This document shows, piece after piece, positions 16,766-25,987 of a stretch of DNA of 64,000 nucleotides (positions within the stretch are counted from its first letter, which is position 1; each line of letters begins with the position of its first letter). Source of the stretch: Oceanospirillaceae bacterium. GTDB lineage: Bacteria; Pseudomonadota; Gammaproteobacteria; Pseudomonadales; Balneatricaceae. The notes below the pieces were generated by a model that was not told the origin of the DNA, made no database searches, and was given only the letters and a program-made list of their open reading frames with translations. Location of the stretch: positions 16,502-80,501 of the forward strand of contig JABSRB010000027.1 in NCBI GenBank assembly GCA_013215375.1, written 5' to 3'. The translations under genes were made by a program, and so were the position numbers.

Positions 16766-16802
16766 AGTTTAGCTTTCCTTAATTCTTAAAAGTTGGTGGC
16801 GA

Positions 16803-19397
16803 TTACTGTTCACTGTTAGTGGCTAAAAAGTCTTGGGCAAAGCGCTGTAACACGCCACCAGCTTGATAGATTGATAACTCCTCAGCAGTGTCTAAGCGAC
16901 AGATAACTTGTTCTTTTAATACCTCGCCATTTTGACGCGTGATGACTAGCTGCAACTCGCCACCTGGGCTTGGATCACCCAACACATCGTATACCTCACT
17001 CCCGTCTATCTGCAAGGTGTTGCGATCTACTGTTGATTTAAACTCAAGCGGCAATACACCCATACCCACTAAGTTAGTGCGATGAATACGCTCAAAGCCC
17101 TCTGCCACTATCACTTCTACCCCCGCCAAACGCACCCCTTTCGCTGCCCAATCTCTGGAACTGCCCTGCCCGTAATCGGCGCCGGCTATAATAATTAGCG
17201 GCTGCTTACGCGCCATGTAAGTTTCTATTGCCTCCCACATGCGTGAGACTGTCCCTTCAGGCTCAATGCGTGCCAGCGACCCCTGTACCACCTGCCCATC
17301 CTTTTTAACCATTTCATTAAACAGCTTGGGATTGGCAAAAGTGGCACGCTGCGCTGTTAGGTGATCCCCCCTATGGGTTGCATAAGAGTTAAAGTCTATC
17401 TCTGGTAAACCCATTTTATCCAGGTAAGCACCCGCGGCACTGTCGAGCATGATGGCATTGGAGGGCGAGAGGTGATCGGTGGTGATATTATCACCCAACA
17501 CTGCTAGAGGACGCATACCCTTAAGCGTGCGCTCACCGGCAAGCGCTCCATCCCAGTATGGGGGACGTCTAATGTAGGTACTTTGCTCACGCCAATCGTA
17601 TTGTGGGTCAACCTGCTTCCTGGTTTTGTCTGATAAGTCGAACATTGGGATGTAAACACTGCGAAATTGTTCAGGTTTGACGCTGCGCTTTAACACTGTA
17701 TTAATTTCTTCATCACTTGGCCATAAGTCTTTGAGTCTTATAGCATTGCCTTGCGAGTCAGTGCCCAGCACATCTTTCTCGATATCGAATCTAATAGTAC
17801 CTGCTATGGCATAGGCAACCACTAGCGGTGGCGATGCCAAAAACGCTTCACTGGCGTGGGGATGGATGCGTCCGTCAAAATTTCTATTACCCGATAACAC
17901 CGCTGTGGCGTATAGATCGCGATCGATTATTTCCTGCTTAATCTCTGGGTCCAATGCCCCACTCATGCCGTTGCAGGAAGTACAGGCAAATGCCACCACG
18001 CCAAAACCCAGTGACGCTAACTCGTCTAATAAGCCCGCCTCTTCTAAATACAAGCTAACCGTTTTAGAGCCAGGCGCTAGGGAGGTCTTTACCCAGGGCT
18101 TGCGCGTTAAACCCGCGGCATTGGCATTGCGTGCCAATAACCCTGCGGCAATCATGTTGCGTGGGTTACTGGTATTGGTACAACTTGTGATCGCGGCGAT
18201 GATCACTGCGCCGTCGGGCATTTTACCTTCTTCTTGTTCAATCTTAGCGGCTATACCGCGTGCAGCCAGCTCTGATACAGGCACCACATTATGCGGATTG
18301 GAAGGTCCGGCTATGTTTCTAACTACCGCTGATAAATCAAAGTTCAGTACACGTTTATACTGCGCCCCTGCCATGTCATCAGCCCACAAACCCGTTTGCT
18401 TAGCATAGGTTTTTACTAATTCAACCTGTGAATCATCACGCCCTGTGAGTCTTAAATAGTCAATGGTGTTTTCATCGATATAGAACATCGCCGCGGTTGC
18501 GCCGAACTCTGGGGTCATATTCGAGATGGTGGCTCTATCGCCTAAGGTTAAGCTAGTAGCGCCCTCACCAAAAAACTCTAAATGACTAGAGACCACTTTT
18601 TGCTCGCGTAAGTATTTGGTCAAACTTAAAACGATATCGGTAGCGGTAATGCCTGGCGCTGCGCACCCCGTTAGCTCTACGCCAATCACTTCGGGGAAAC
18701 GCATATAGGAAGCTCTACCGAGCATCACGCTCTCGGCTTCTAAGCCACCAACACCGATCGCGATAACACCCAGTGCATCCACCATCGGTGTATGACTATC
18801 AGTGCCAACTAAGGTATCGGGAAATGCCACCCCTTCACGGGATTGGATCACCGGCGACATTCGCTCTAAATTAATCTGGTGCAAAATACCGTTACCCGGT
18901 GGAATCACATCAACGTTATCAAAGGCCTCTTTGGTCCAATTGATAAAGTGAAAACGATCGTCGTTACGACGGTCTTCAATGGCGCGGTTTTTATCGAAGG
19001 CATCTGTTTCAAAACCTGCATGTTCCACTGCCAACGAGTGATCAACCACCAGCTGAGTGGGCACTACCGGATTCACTTTAGCGGGATCGCCGCCCTGCTC
19101 GGCAATGGCATCACGCAATCCTGCTAAATCTACTAGCGCAGTCTGTCCCAATATATCGTGACAGACCACTCGCGCTGGATACCAGGGAAAATCTAACTCG
19201 CTCTTTTGTTCGATAATTTGTTGCAGCGATACCGTCAGTTGCTGTGGATCACAGCGACGCACTAAATTTTCTGCCAATATTTTAGCCGTATAAGACAGCT
19301 TTTGATAAGCGCCTTTCTTAATGGCTTCTATCGCCTCACGAGTGTCGTAATAAGCAAGTGATGTGCCCGGCAGCGGTTTACGGTATAAGCGGTTCAT
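16803..19397 (-). CDS. acnD: Fe/S-dependent 2-methylisocitrate dehydratase AcnD
   Basis: 864 residues, matching AcnD of the aconitase A superfamily. Three cysteine [4Fe-4S] ligands can be read: the cysteine in AAITSCTNTSNP, and the two in FACTSCNGMSG. The N-terminus includes DLAGLRDAIAEQGGDPAKVNPVVP and the C-terminal swivel domain has ADYGQGSSRDWAAKG. The enzyme dehydrates 2-methylcitrate to trans-2-methylaconitate. AcnD rather than ordinary aconitase is chosen because it sits between prpC and prpF and no prpD is present. The gene lies ~150 bp after prpC, a wider gap than its neighbours. Confidence 0.94.
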   Translation of the reverse strand: MNRLYRKPLPGTSLAYYDTREAIEAIKKGAYQKLSYTAKILAENLVRRCDPQQLTVSLQQIIEQKSELDFPWYPARVVCHDILGQTALVDLAGLRDAIAEQGGDPAKVNPVVPTQLVVDHSLAVEHAGFETDAFDKNRAIEDRRNDDRFHFINWTKEAFDNVDVIPPGNGILHQINLERMSPVIQSREGVAFPDTLVGTDSHTPMVDALGVIAIGVGGLEAESVMLGRASYMRFPEVIGVELTGCAAPGITATDIVLSLTKYLREQKVVSSHLEFFGEGATSLTLGDRATISNMTPEFGATAAMFYIDENTIDYLRLTGRDDSQVELVKTYAKQTGLWADDMAGAQYKRVLNFDLSAVVRNIAGPSNPHNVVPVSELAARGIAAKIEQEEGKMPDGAVIIAAITSCTNTSNPRNMIAAGLLARNANAAGLTRKPWVKTSLAPGSKTVSLYLEEAGLLDELASLGFGVVAFACTSCNGMSGALDPEIKQEIIDRDLYATAVLSGNRNFDGRIHPHASEAFLASPPLVVAYAIAGTIRFDIEKDVLGTDSQGNAIRLKDLWPSDEEINTVLKRSVKPEQFRSVYIPMFDLSDKTRKQVDPQYDWREQSTYIRRPPYWDGALAGERTLKGMRPLAVLGDNITTDHLSPSNAIMLDSAAGAYLDKMGLPEIDFNSYATHRGDHLTAQRATFANPKLFNEMVKKDGQVVQGSLARIEPEGTVSRMWEAIETYMARKQPLIIIAGADYGQGSSRDWAAKGVRLAGVEVIVAEGFERIHRTNLVGMGVLPLEFKSTVDRNTLQIDGSEVYDVLGDPSPGGELQLVITRQNGEVLKEQVICRLDTAEELSIYQAGGVLQRFAQDFLATNSEQ

Positions 19398-19550
19398 GGT
19401 GTATTCCCAGAATGACAGACAACGCTGTAGCTCATCGCTACAGCAGGCTGCCTTTTATTATTGTGTGTTGAATCTAGTGCTCGCAAGATTCAAAGTATCG
19501 GGTTAAAACAAAAATCTCTGATGAATGAGACGGTGCCTAATCCTTTGTCA

Positions 19551-20684
19551 TTAAACACGATCTTCTAACGCGACCCAAGTGGCACTTTCAGGCCCGGTAT
19601 AATCAGCGCTTGGGCGTATGATGCGGTTATTGGCGCGCTGTTCCATAACGTGGGCAGTCCAGCCCGATACCCTTGAGCAGACAAAAATAGGGGTGAACAA
19701 TTTAGTCGGTATATTCATAAAATTGTAGGCGGATGCGTGGAAAAAATCCGCGTTACAAAACAGTTTTTTCTCACGCCACATCACCGCTTCAACACGCTCT
19801 GAAATATCGTACAATTTGGCATTTTCGCTGTCTTGAGATAACCGTTGTGACCATTTTTTAATGATGGCGTTACGCGGATCGCTGGTGCGATAGATAGCAT
19901 GGCCAAAGCCCATGATTTTATCTTTGCGCGCCAACATACCCATAACTTCCTGCTCTGCATGATCTGCATCACGCATGCTTTCAATCAGCTCCATTGCCGC
20001 CTCATTGGCACCACCATGTAGTGGCCCTCGCAGCGAACCAATAGCGGCACTCACACAAGAGTGAATATCAGAGAGGGTCGAGGCGCAGACACGCGCGGTA
20101 AATGTCGAAGCGTTAAATTCGTGCTCAGCATAGAGAATCAGTGACGCATTCATCACTTGCTCGTGCAGTTCACTGGGCTTTTTACCGTGCAACAGTGCTA
20201 AAAAGTGACCGCCAATAGAATCAATATCCGAAGCGGTAGTATCAATACGTATACCCTGATGGCTGTAACGATACCAATAACAAATAATCGAGGGGAACAC
20301 CGCTAACATGCGCTCAATATGATGAGTTTGATCTTTGAAGTCAGTTTCGGTTTCAAGGTTGCCCAACATTGAACAACCCGTGCGTAAAACATCCATTGGA
20401 TGGGCGCTTTTGGGGATATTCTCTAATACTGTTTTTAGCGCATCAGGCAAAAAACGCTGACTTTTTAAACGTTGGATATAAGCGGATAGTTCAGTTTTAT
20501 TGGGTAATTTACCATTCACTAGCAAATAGGCGACTTCTTCGAACTGGGCTTTATCCGCCAATTCTGCCATATCGTAACCGCGATAAGTTAAGCCAGCACC
20601 CGTTTGACCTACCGTACAAAGCGCTGTTTCACCCGCTGATTGTCCGCGCAGACCGGCACCTGATAATTTCTTTGCATCAGCCAT
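19551..20684 (-). CDS. prpC: 2-methylcitrate synthase
   Basis: 377 residues, the size of short bacterial type II citrate-synthase-fold enzymes such as PrpC. Conserved active-site blocks are LHGGANEAAMELI, GFGHAIYRTSDPRN and the C-terminal CSRVSGWTAHVMEQR. The N-terminal GLRGQSAGETALCTVG...LTYRGYDMAELA is typical of 2-methylcitrate synthases. It condenses propionyl-CoA with oxaloacetate. AAGGAG stands seven bases before the ATG, and 23 bp separate it from prpB. Its operon context excludes the housekeeping GltA role. Confidence 0.94.
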   Translation of the reverse strand: MADAKKLSGAGLRGQSAGETALCTVGQTGAGLTYRGYDMAELADKAQFEEVAYLLVNGKLPNKTELSAYIQRLKSQRFLPDALKTVLENIPKSAHPMDVLRTGCSMLGNLETETDFKDQTHHIERMLAVFPSIICYWYRYSHQGIRIDTTASDIDSIGGHFLALLHGKKPSELHEQVMNASLILYAEHEFNASTFTARVCASTLSDIHSCVSAAIGSLRGPLHGGANEAAMELIESMRDADHAEQEVMGMLARKDKIMGFGHAIYRTSDPRNAIIKKWSQRLSQDSENAKLYDISERVEAVMWREKKLFCNADFFHASAYNFMNIPTKLFTPIFVCSRVSGWTAHVMEQRANNRIIRPSADYTGPESATWVALEDRV

Positions 20685-20707
20685 ATTAGACTCCTTAATT
20701 CTTTAAG

Positions 20708-21601
20708 TTATTTTTTTTGTTTTTCAAGCGCAAACAATGCATCGAGCTTTTCTTCAAAGTCGTGATAATTTAAAAAATCATAGAGTTCCATACGTGTTTG
20801 CATAGAATCTATCACCGCTTTTTGATCGCCATCGCTCAACAAGGTTTCATAGACATTCAATGCCGCTTTATTCGCCGCACGAAATGCAGATAATGGATAT
20901 AGCACCATAGTCGCGCCGTGCGCTGCTAACTCTTGTTTGTTAAATAGTGGAGTGGCACCAAATTCTGTAATATTGGCTAAGAGATGTTTTCCACCAATAC
21001 CTTTAGAAAAAGCCGCGTAGTCATCCAGTGTATGTACTGCCTCTGCAAAAATGCCATCGGCTCCTGCCTCTAAACATGCCTGCGCTCGATCAACGGCGGC
21101 GTTCAGCCCTTCCATCTGAAAAGCATCGGTCCTGGCCATGATAAAAAAATCAGCATCAGTTTTGGCATCGACTGCCGCTTTCACTCGATCAACCATTTCC
21201 GTTAAGCTGACTATTTCTTTGTTGGGCCGATGTCCACAGCGCTTTTGCGCCACTTGATCTTCTAAATGCACCGCAGCGGCACCGGCTTTTTGCATCTCTT
21301 TAATAGCACGACCAATGTTAAACGCACCACCCCAGCCAGTATCAATGTCTACCATTAATGGGGTTTCTACAGCACTGCTAATACGGCGGACATCTTCGAG
21401 CACATCATTCATCGAAGTCATGCCTAAATCGGGTAATCCATAGGAGGCATTCGCCACCCCAGCACCCGATAGGTAAATAGCACTATGGCCGACACGTTCA
21501 GCCATCATAGCGTGATACGCATTGACAGTACCGACGATTTGCAGTGGTGAGTTATCAGTTAATGCGCGTCGAAAACGAGCGCCAGCAGAAATGGATGTCA
21601 T
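20708..21601 (-). CDS. prpB: 2-methylisocitrate lyase
   Basis: 297 residues, standard for PrpB of the isocitrate lyase/PEP mutase superfamily. [33 protein letters not shown] supplies the magnesium-binding acidic residues. [10 protein letters not shown] contains the catalytic cysteine in the KRCGH motif. The enzyme splits 2-methylisocitrate into pyruvate and succinate, the last step of the methylcitrate cycle. It is the first enzyme gene after the regulator; GAGGA precedes the ATG. Confidence 0.95.
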   Translation of the reverse strand: MTSISAGARFRRALTDNSPLQIVGTVNAYHAMMAERVGHSAIYLSGAGVANASYGLPDLGMTSMNDVLEDVRRISSAVETPLMVDIDTGWGGAFNIGRAIKEMQKAGAAAVHLEDQVAQKRCGHRPNKEIVSLTEMVDRVKAAVDAKTDADFFIMARTDAFQMEGLNAAVDRAQACLEAGADGIFAEAVHTLDDYAAFSKGIGGKHLLANITEFGATPLFNKQELAAHGATMVLYPLSAFRAANKAALNVYETLLSDGDQKAVIDSMQTRMELYDFLNYHDFEEKLDALFALEKQKK

Positions 21602-21668
21602 TGTTAATCCTCAATTTAAGCTATATGAATAATAATTTGATGGTGAATATCGATAGTCATATAAAACG

Positions 21669-22388
21669 TTATTTATCTAACTTTTGTTCTATATTGACCC
21701 GAGCCGCACTAATATGACGGCGCATTAAAATTTCTGCCAACTCAGGATCACGTGCTTCGATTGCATCAACAATCTGGCGATGCTCTTTTAATGCGCGTAC
21801 TGGTCGCGAACTAGAAACACTAAACTGATAGCGATACATACGCACTAAGTGATATAAATCACTACCGAGCAGCTCTAACATCTTGGCGTTGTTGCTGCCC
21901 TTAACAATACGATAGTGGAAGTCTAAATCGCCTTCTTTTTGAAAATATGACTGGCCATCTAATTGGGAAATAGACTCTTCGTGACGATCTAAAAGTGAGC
22001 GTAAATCATCGATTTCCTCCTGCGACATATGTACCGCAGCAAGACGAGCCGCCATACCTTCAAGTGCTTCCCTGACACGATATATTTCAATCAACTCTTT
22101 AACACTTAGCTGTACGACACGCGCACCTACATGCGGCTTTAACTCGACCAGACGCAACCCTTCTAAACGTCGTATCGCCTCGCGCAGTGGTCCGCGGCTA
22201 ATGCCATAGCGACGGGCAAGTTCCGGCTCACTGATTTTGGTTCCAGGTGCTAGTTCACCCTTAACAATGGCTGTTACCAGCAGATTCATGACATTTTCAG
22301 CCAAAGTTTTATCTGCATTAAAGGCTTTTACTTTATTACCTTTGGCAGTACTAGGCGGGGTATTTTCTAGCTGGGCTTGTTTATTCAC
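21669..22388 (-). CDS. GntR-family (FCD) regulator of the propionate operon
   Basis: 239 residues. The N-terminal winged helix-turn-helix includes ISEPELARRYGISRGPLREAIRRLEGLRLVEL and the turn KPHVGARVV. The all-helical C-terminal FCD domain carries the histidine-rich pattern of metal- or acid-binding sensors (EGDLDFHYRIV, EHRQIVDAIEARDPE, MRRHI). It is the promoter-proximal gene of the prp operon, and two identical palindromes flank its promoter, so it most likely represses the operon and is relieved by a methylcitrate-cycle intermediate. The start is GTG with AAGG six bases upstream. GntR-type prp regulators are known in gammaproteobacteria; the effector here is inferred. Confidence 0.92.
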   Translation of the reverse strand: MNKQAQLENTPPSTAKGNKVKAFNADKTLAENVMNLLVTAIVKGELAPGTKISEPELARRYGISRGPLREAIRRLEGLRLVELKPHVGARVVQLSVKELIEIYRVREALEGMAARLAAVHMSQEEIDDLRSLLDRHEESISQLDGQSYFQKEGDLDFHYRIVKGSNNAKMLELLGSDLYHLVRMYRYQFSVSSSRPVRALKEHRQIVDAIEARDPELAEILMRRHISAARVNIEQKLDK

Positions 22389-22423
22389 AATTTACCTTGG
22401 CGCTATACGAGGATGCGCTACAG

Positions 22424-22435
22424 ATTGTCGACAAT
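22424..22435. promoter_or_regulatory. GntR operator, downstream site
   Basis: ATTGTCGACAAT, a perfect 12-bp palindrome identical to the core of the site at 22488-22503. It lies just past the expected transcription start and 36 bp before the GTG of the regulator gene. Confidence 0.85.
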
Positions 22436-22446
22436 GTTAATATCGA

Positions 22447-22475
22447 AAGATACGCCCCTTTAACACAAGGGTCAA
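22447..22475 (-). promoter_or_regulatory. Sigma-70 promoter of the prp operon
   Basis: On the minus strand TTGACC (22470-22475) and TATCTT (22447-22452) are separated by exactly 17 bp. The promoter lies between the two operators, so binding at both would enclose RNA polymerase. Confidence 0.72.
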
Positions 22476-22487
22476 CTCAGAAACCAA

Positions 22488-22503
22488 TTATTGTCGACAA
22501 TAA
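22488..22503. promoter_or_regulatory. GntR operator, upstream site
   Basis: TTATTGTCGACAATAA, a perfect 16-bp palindrome. Its centre is 66 bp from that of the downstream site, and it lies just upstream of the -35 box. Confidence 0.85.
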
Positions 22504-22731
22504 CGTTAGATACATGAATATAAAGCGCCAATAAGGAAGAATCTAGAGAAAAAACCATAAGGGTGTTAACAAAAAAGATTATTTTGTGAAAACACTCTCT
22601 AAACAACAACTAGGAAAATCATTCGAAACTCAAGAAAAACAAGCCCAATCGTTAACAATCTTTACCCTTTGATCCAGATAGACACTATTTAAGCAGCTCA
22701 CAGCAAAAGGTACAGAGTTAGCCCTTGGTAT

Positions 22732-23592
22732 TTAGCTTATCTTTAATTCAGCGCTGTTAAACAATGCCGCTATTTGACGGGGCTTTTGGTAGGGAAGAGA
22801 GTGATCTGTGCCTGCAATACTGACATATCGCCAGCGAGGAGCGACGTATGCTAAGTGTTGGTGATATTGATGCATTGAGTCGACGCTGAGTCCACCTATC
22901 AAACTCAATACCGAGCCCTGAGCCGCGACAAGCTGCTCGCGATCTATATGCTGCGCCGCAAGATTGACGCACTCTAGTGCGTTAGCAAAGCCCAATTGAC
23001 GTTTTAACAATCTCTCAACCGCCATCTTTTCAGCACTGGGTTGGACCTTGCGATTTGGGGAAATAGTATTTAAAAAATCTATCACCCCCGCACTAGCACT
23101 CCCGCCACGCAGCTGTGTTACTGTTTTGGCATATACATCTCGCAGCGCAATTGAATCCTCCCATTTCATTCTATCTAGCAGTCCGGGCTCAAGAACAAAT
23201 TGCTGCAATACTTTATTGGGAAAACGCTGTTTAAAAAGCATCGAGACCAAACCGCCCAGAGAATAACCCGCTAAATCAAACGCAGACCATTTAAGATGCG
23301 ACACTAACTCAGCAAGATCATCGACCAGTTCATCTACCGAAAAGCCAAGTTCCTGCTTAGAATGGCTGTGTGTCTCCCCCATCCCTCGTAAGTCAGGCAC
23401 TAAAACATACTGCCACTGGGTCAACCGCTTAATGATGTTTGACCAAGTATCTACACCTGCGACACCGGCACCATGCAATAGCATTATCGCGCGCTGATTA
23501 GTGATTTGCCTGCTCTGGTAATAGTGATAGCAATATTGGTGGCCTGAAATATCGATAAAATATTTTTGTACATGGTATTTTTTATCAATCAC
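22732..23592 (-). CDS. Alpha/beta-hydrolase
   Basis: 286 residues with an alpha/beta-hydrolase fold: oxyanion-hole region MLLHGAGVAG, PDLRGMGETHSHS, nucleophile elbow GYSLGG (the serine) and the C-terminal catalytic histidine in GTDHSLPY. No signal peptide is seen, so it is cytoplasmic. The substrate is unknown; similar sequences are annotated as generic esterases or haloalkane-dehalogenase-like proteins. The GTG start is preferred: it comes four bases after the MATE stop and has GAGAG about eight bases upstream. A TTG at 23625 inside the MATE gene would add 11 residues but has no ribosome binding site. It is probably co-transcribed with the MATE exporter. Confidence 0.78.
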   Translation of the reverse strand: MIDKKYHVQKYFIDISGHQYCYHYYQSRQITNQRAIMLLHGAGVAGVDTWSNIIKRLTQWQYVLVPDLRGMGETHSHSKQELGFSVDELVDDLAELVSHLKWSAFDLAGYSLGGLVSMLFKQRFPNKVLQQFVLEPGLLDRMKWEDSIALRDVYAKTVTQLRGGSASAGVIDFLNTISPNRKVQPSAEKMAVERLLKRQLGFANALECVNLAAQHIDREQLVAAQGSVLSLIGGLSVDSMHQYHQHLAYVAPRWRYVSIAGTDHSLPYQKPRQIAALFNSAELKIS

Positions 23593-23596
23593 AAGG

Positions 23597-24973
23597 CTAT
23601 CTCTCTGCCTGCTGCAACTTGTCAAAATTTAAGTTTTTAGTGAGACGCCAGTATCGATAAATCAAAACAAAAGCGACGAAGATCAGACCAGAGGCGAGCC
23701 CTAACCAAACCCCTACTCCGCGATATTCAAGTACAAAACCTAATATATAAGCTGTGGGCATTCCAACACACCAATAGCCAAATATGGCTAAGTACATAGG
23801 TAGCTTAGTATCATTGATGCCTCGCAGCGCCGCCGCTGCAACCACTTGCCCACCATCAGCTAATTGGAACAGTGACACTATAAACAAATAGCTCACTGCA
23901 TAGCCGATAGCAGTGTTATTTGAGGTTATTTCGGGATCTAGAAACATGTGCACCAATTGATAGGGAAATACTGAGAACAAAATAAGAGTTGAAAACATAC
24001 AGCCTATACCTAACGCAATAGACACCCACCCAGCAACAATGACCGCCTCTTTGTCTCGCGCTCCATAACTATAGCCAACTCTGATCGTAGTGGCATTGGA
24101 TAGCCCTAGGGGAATCATAAAGGCAATCGAGGCAATTTGTAATGCCACCGCGTGCCCAGCTAATTCCAATGTCCCCAACCAGCCCATAAAAATAGCGGCT
24201 ATGGAGAAAAGTCCTGCTTCAGCGGCAATCATCAAACCCACGGGAGATCCCAGCTTTAATATTTTACTAAAAATCTTCCAATCCGGCTTATAGATACGCA
24301 CCAAAATAAAATAGCGTTTATAGCGACGATGCGTTAAAACATACGCTAAAAGAGCCAAAAACATACAGCTATTCACGATAGTGGTGCTAATGCCCGCACC
24401 TTTAAGACCCAATGCGGGAAAACCAAAATTGCCGAACATCAAGGCATAGTTACCCAGAGCATTTAATAAGATAGCTATCAAAGTGATTTTTAGTATTACT
24501 TTAGTATCGCTGTGCGCCGAGACTAAATTACGCAGCACAAAAAACAAAAATACTGGTAACAAATGCCAGGCGGCCATGCTCATATAATCTTCTGCCAACT
24601 GCGCAATATTGGCATCCAGGTCTAGCATTATTATTATCTGCTTTATTTGCAACAATAAAGGGATACTAATCAGGCTCAACAGTGCAGCCACCCACAGCCC
24701 CTGCCTTGTAGTTCGCCTGACTTCCTTATACTTGCGTGCCGATAGATTTTGCGCAACCAGCGGCGTAACCACACTTAACATGCCTATACCCGCCAGTAAT
24801 ATAGGGTGCAAAATAGCACTAGAGAGGGTGCCAGCGGCTAAAAACTGCGGCCCCAACCAACCCATCATGATGACATCCGTGGTATTGATTGCAATCACTG
24901 CTAGTTGAGCAATAATTAATGGCCAAGCTAATGAGCAGGTTTTCATTAATTCAAGATAGTAACTGCTGGACAT
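23597..24973 (-). CDS. MATE-family multidrug/Na+ efflux transporter (NorM-like)
   Basis: 458 residues with about twelve membrane helices in two homologous halves, characteristic of MATE antiporters. Telling segments are AINTTDVIMMGWLGPQFLAAGTLSSA near the N-terminus, GMLSVVTPLVAQNLSARKYKE, and, in the second half, GLSNATTIRVGYSYGARDKEA. It should export cationic drugs or metabolites in exchange for Na+ or H+. The ATG at 24973 is chosen over a TTG seven codons upstream; neither has a strong ribosome binding site. The next gene, an alpha/beta-hydrolase, follows almost without a gap. Confidence 0.9.
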   Translation of the reverse strand: MSSSYYLELMKTCSLAWPLIIAQLAVIAINTTDVIMMGWLGPQFLAAGTLSSAILHPILLAGIGMLSVVTPLVAQNLSARKYKEVRRTTRQGLWVAALLSLISIPLLLQIKQIIIMLDLDANIAQLAEDYMSMAAWHLLPVFLFFVLRNLVSAHSDTKVILKITLIAILLNALGNYALMFGNFGFPALGLKGAGISTTIVNSCMFLALLAYVLTHRRYKRYFILVRIYKPDWKIFSKILKLGSPVGLMIAAEAGLFSIAAIFMGWLGTLELAGHAVALQIASIAFMIPLGLSNATTIRVGYSYGARDKEAVIVAGWVSIALGIGCMFSTLILFSVFPYQLVHMFLDPEITSNNTAIGYAVSYLFIVSLFQLADGGQVVAAAALRGINDTKLPMYLAIFGYWCVGMPTAYILGFVLEYRGVGVWLGLASGLIFVAFVLIYRYWRLTKNLNFDKLQQAER

Positions 24974-25383
24974 TTTTTTCTGAAATTTTTTCAATATTGA
25001 ACTCTACGCCTCATAGAAATTTTAAGCTTATTATGATTAATACAAAAGGGGTTATTACTAGAACTGCAGGTGATCTACAACACAAATTTTCATGAATAAG
25101 TACTGCTTGTTTAGCTAACTAATTTTAGATGGTGATTTTTTGGCTACCATACGCCTAATTCAGACGATGGACAAACCAAATAAAAAACACTAGTATCTTC
25201 GATGGATTGTCGATAAACAATTGGTTAACTTAACAATATTTTTTTGACTTAAGGTTTAACTGGGCATCTACTTTATGTTGTTTCAGTCAATACCAACAAC
25301 ATTATTTTCAACTCAAAAAAGGAACTATTGCGTTTGAAAATATACGAATATAACAATAAATAATATTTTTTTGAGGATACACA
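24974..25383. other. Divergent intergenic region between the MATE and dsbB genes
   Basis: 410 bp, AT-rich, holding the promoters of two divergent transcripts. I could not fix a promoter or find an operator-like palindrome. GAGGA just before the dsbB ATG is the only clear signal. Confidence 0.5.
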
Positions 25384-25920
25384 ATGCTAACACTAGCCGC
25401 TAAAATATGCCGCACCACTGGCTATTGGTTCTTGCTGTTTCTATTTGCTATTTCCCTTGAGCTAATAGCTCTTTATTTTCAATATCAGTTGGGTTACGGA
25501 CCCTGTGTGTTGTGTGTAGAAATTAGAGCAATAGTGCTAGGGGTTGCCCTTATTTCTCTGCTGGGAATGTTAGTTTGTAGGTATCGAGTCTTGGCCAACC
25601 TTATGAATATAGGGTTGATTGGCATAGGCGCTTTTATGTATTTAAAATCAGACTTACTGCTTAAAATTGAAAATAATGAAATAGAAAGTGTCTGCGGCTT
25701 TAAGCCTGACTTCCCACAGTGGCTGCCATTAGATATATGGCTACCTTCTGTCTTTGAAGCTTGGGAAGCCTGTGGGTATACCCCCGAAATGTGGTTTGAT
25801 ATCACCATGGCTCAGGCCTTAATTTATTGCTCTATAGGGATTATTGCCCTCGGAGTTTTTGCATTAACTGCTAATATTTTGTTTGGTAAAGAAAAACAAG
25901 ATCTGCAATTGTTTTCCTAA
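25384..25920 (+). CDS. dsbB: Disulfide bond formation protein B
   Basis: 178 residues, close to the E. coli length, with four membrane helices. The first periplasmic loop has the redox pair in GPCVLCVEIRA (CVLC, as in DsbB). The second loop has the other pair: cysteine in ESVCGFKPDFPQWLPLDIWLP and cysteine in EAWEACGY. The WLPLD-W-P signature is diagnostic. DsbB re-oxidises DsbA and passes electrons to quinones, so it acts in the inner membrane facing the periplasm. GAGGATACACA precedes the ATG. The dsbA partner is not in the window. Confidence 0.92.
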   Translation: MLTLAAKICRTTGYWFLLFLFAISLELIALYFQYQLGYGPCVLCVEIRAIVLGVALISLLGMLVCRYRVLANLMNIGLIGIGAFMYLKSDLLLKIENNEIESVCGFKPDFPQWLPLDIWLPSVFEAWEACGYTPEMWFDITMAQALIYCSIGIIALGVFALTANILFGKEKQDLQLFS

Positions 25921-25929
25921 TACCTATAT

Positions 25930-25965
25930 TGATCAAGAGCGCTCCAATAAATAGGCTCTTGATCA
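25930..25965. terminator. Bidirectional hairpin between dsbB and the AI-2E permease gene
   Basis: TGATCAAGAGC pairs perfectly with GCTCTTGATCA (11 bp) around a 14-base loop, between convergent genes. T-tracts are weak on both sides, but position and stem strength suggest a shared terminator. Confidence 0.6.
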
Positions 25966-25987
25966 GACCTCCCCTCTACAAGCTTTT

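Noticed and set aside
23593..23625. Upstream TTG start for the alpha/beta-hydrolase
   Set aside because: No ribosome binding site before it and it overlaps the MATE gene; the GTG at 23592 has GAGAG upstream.
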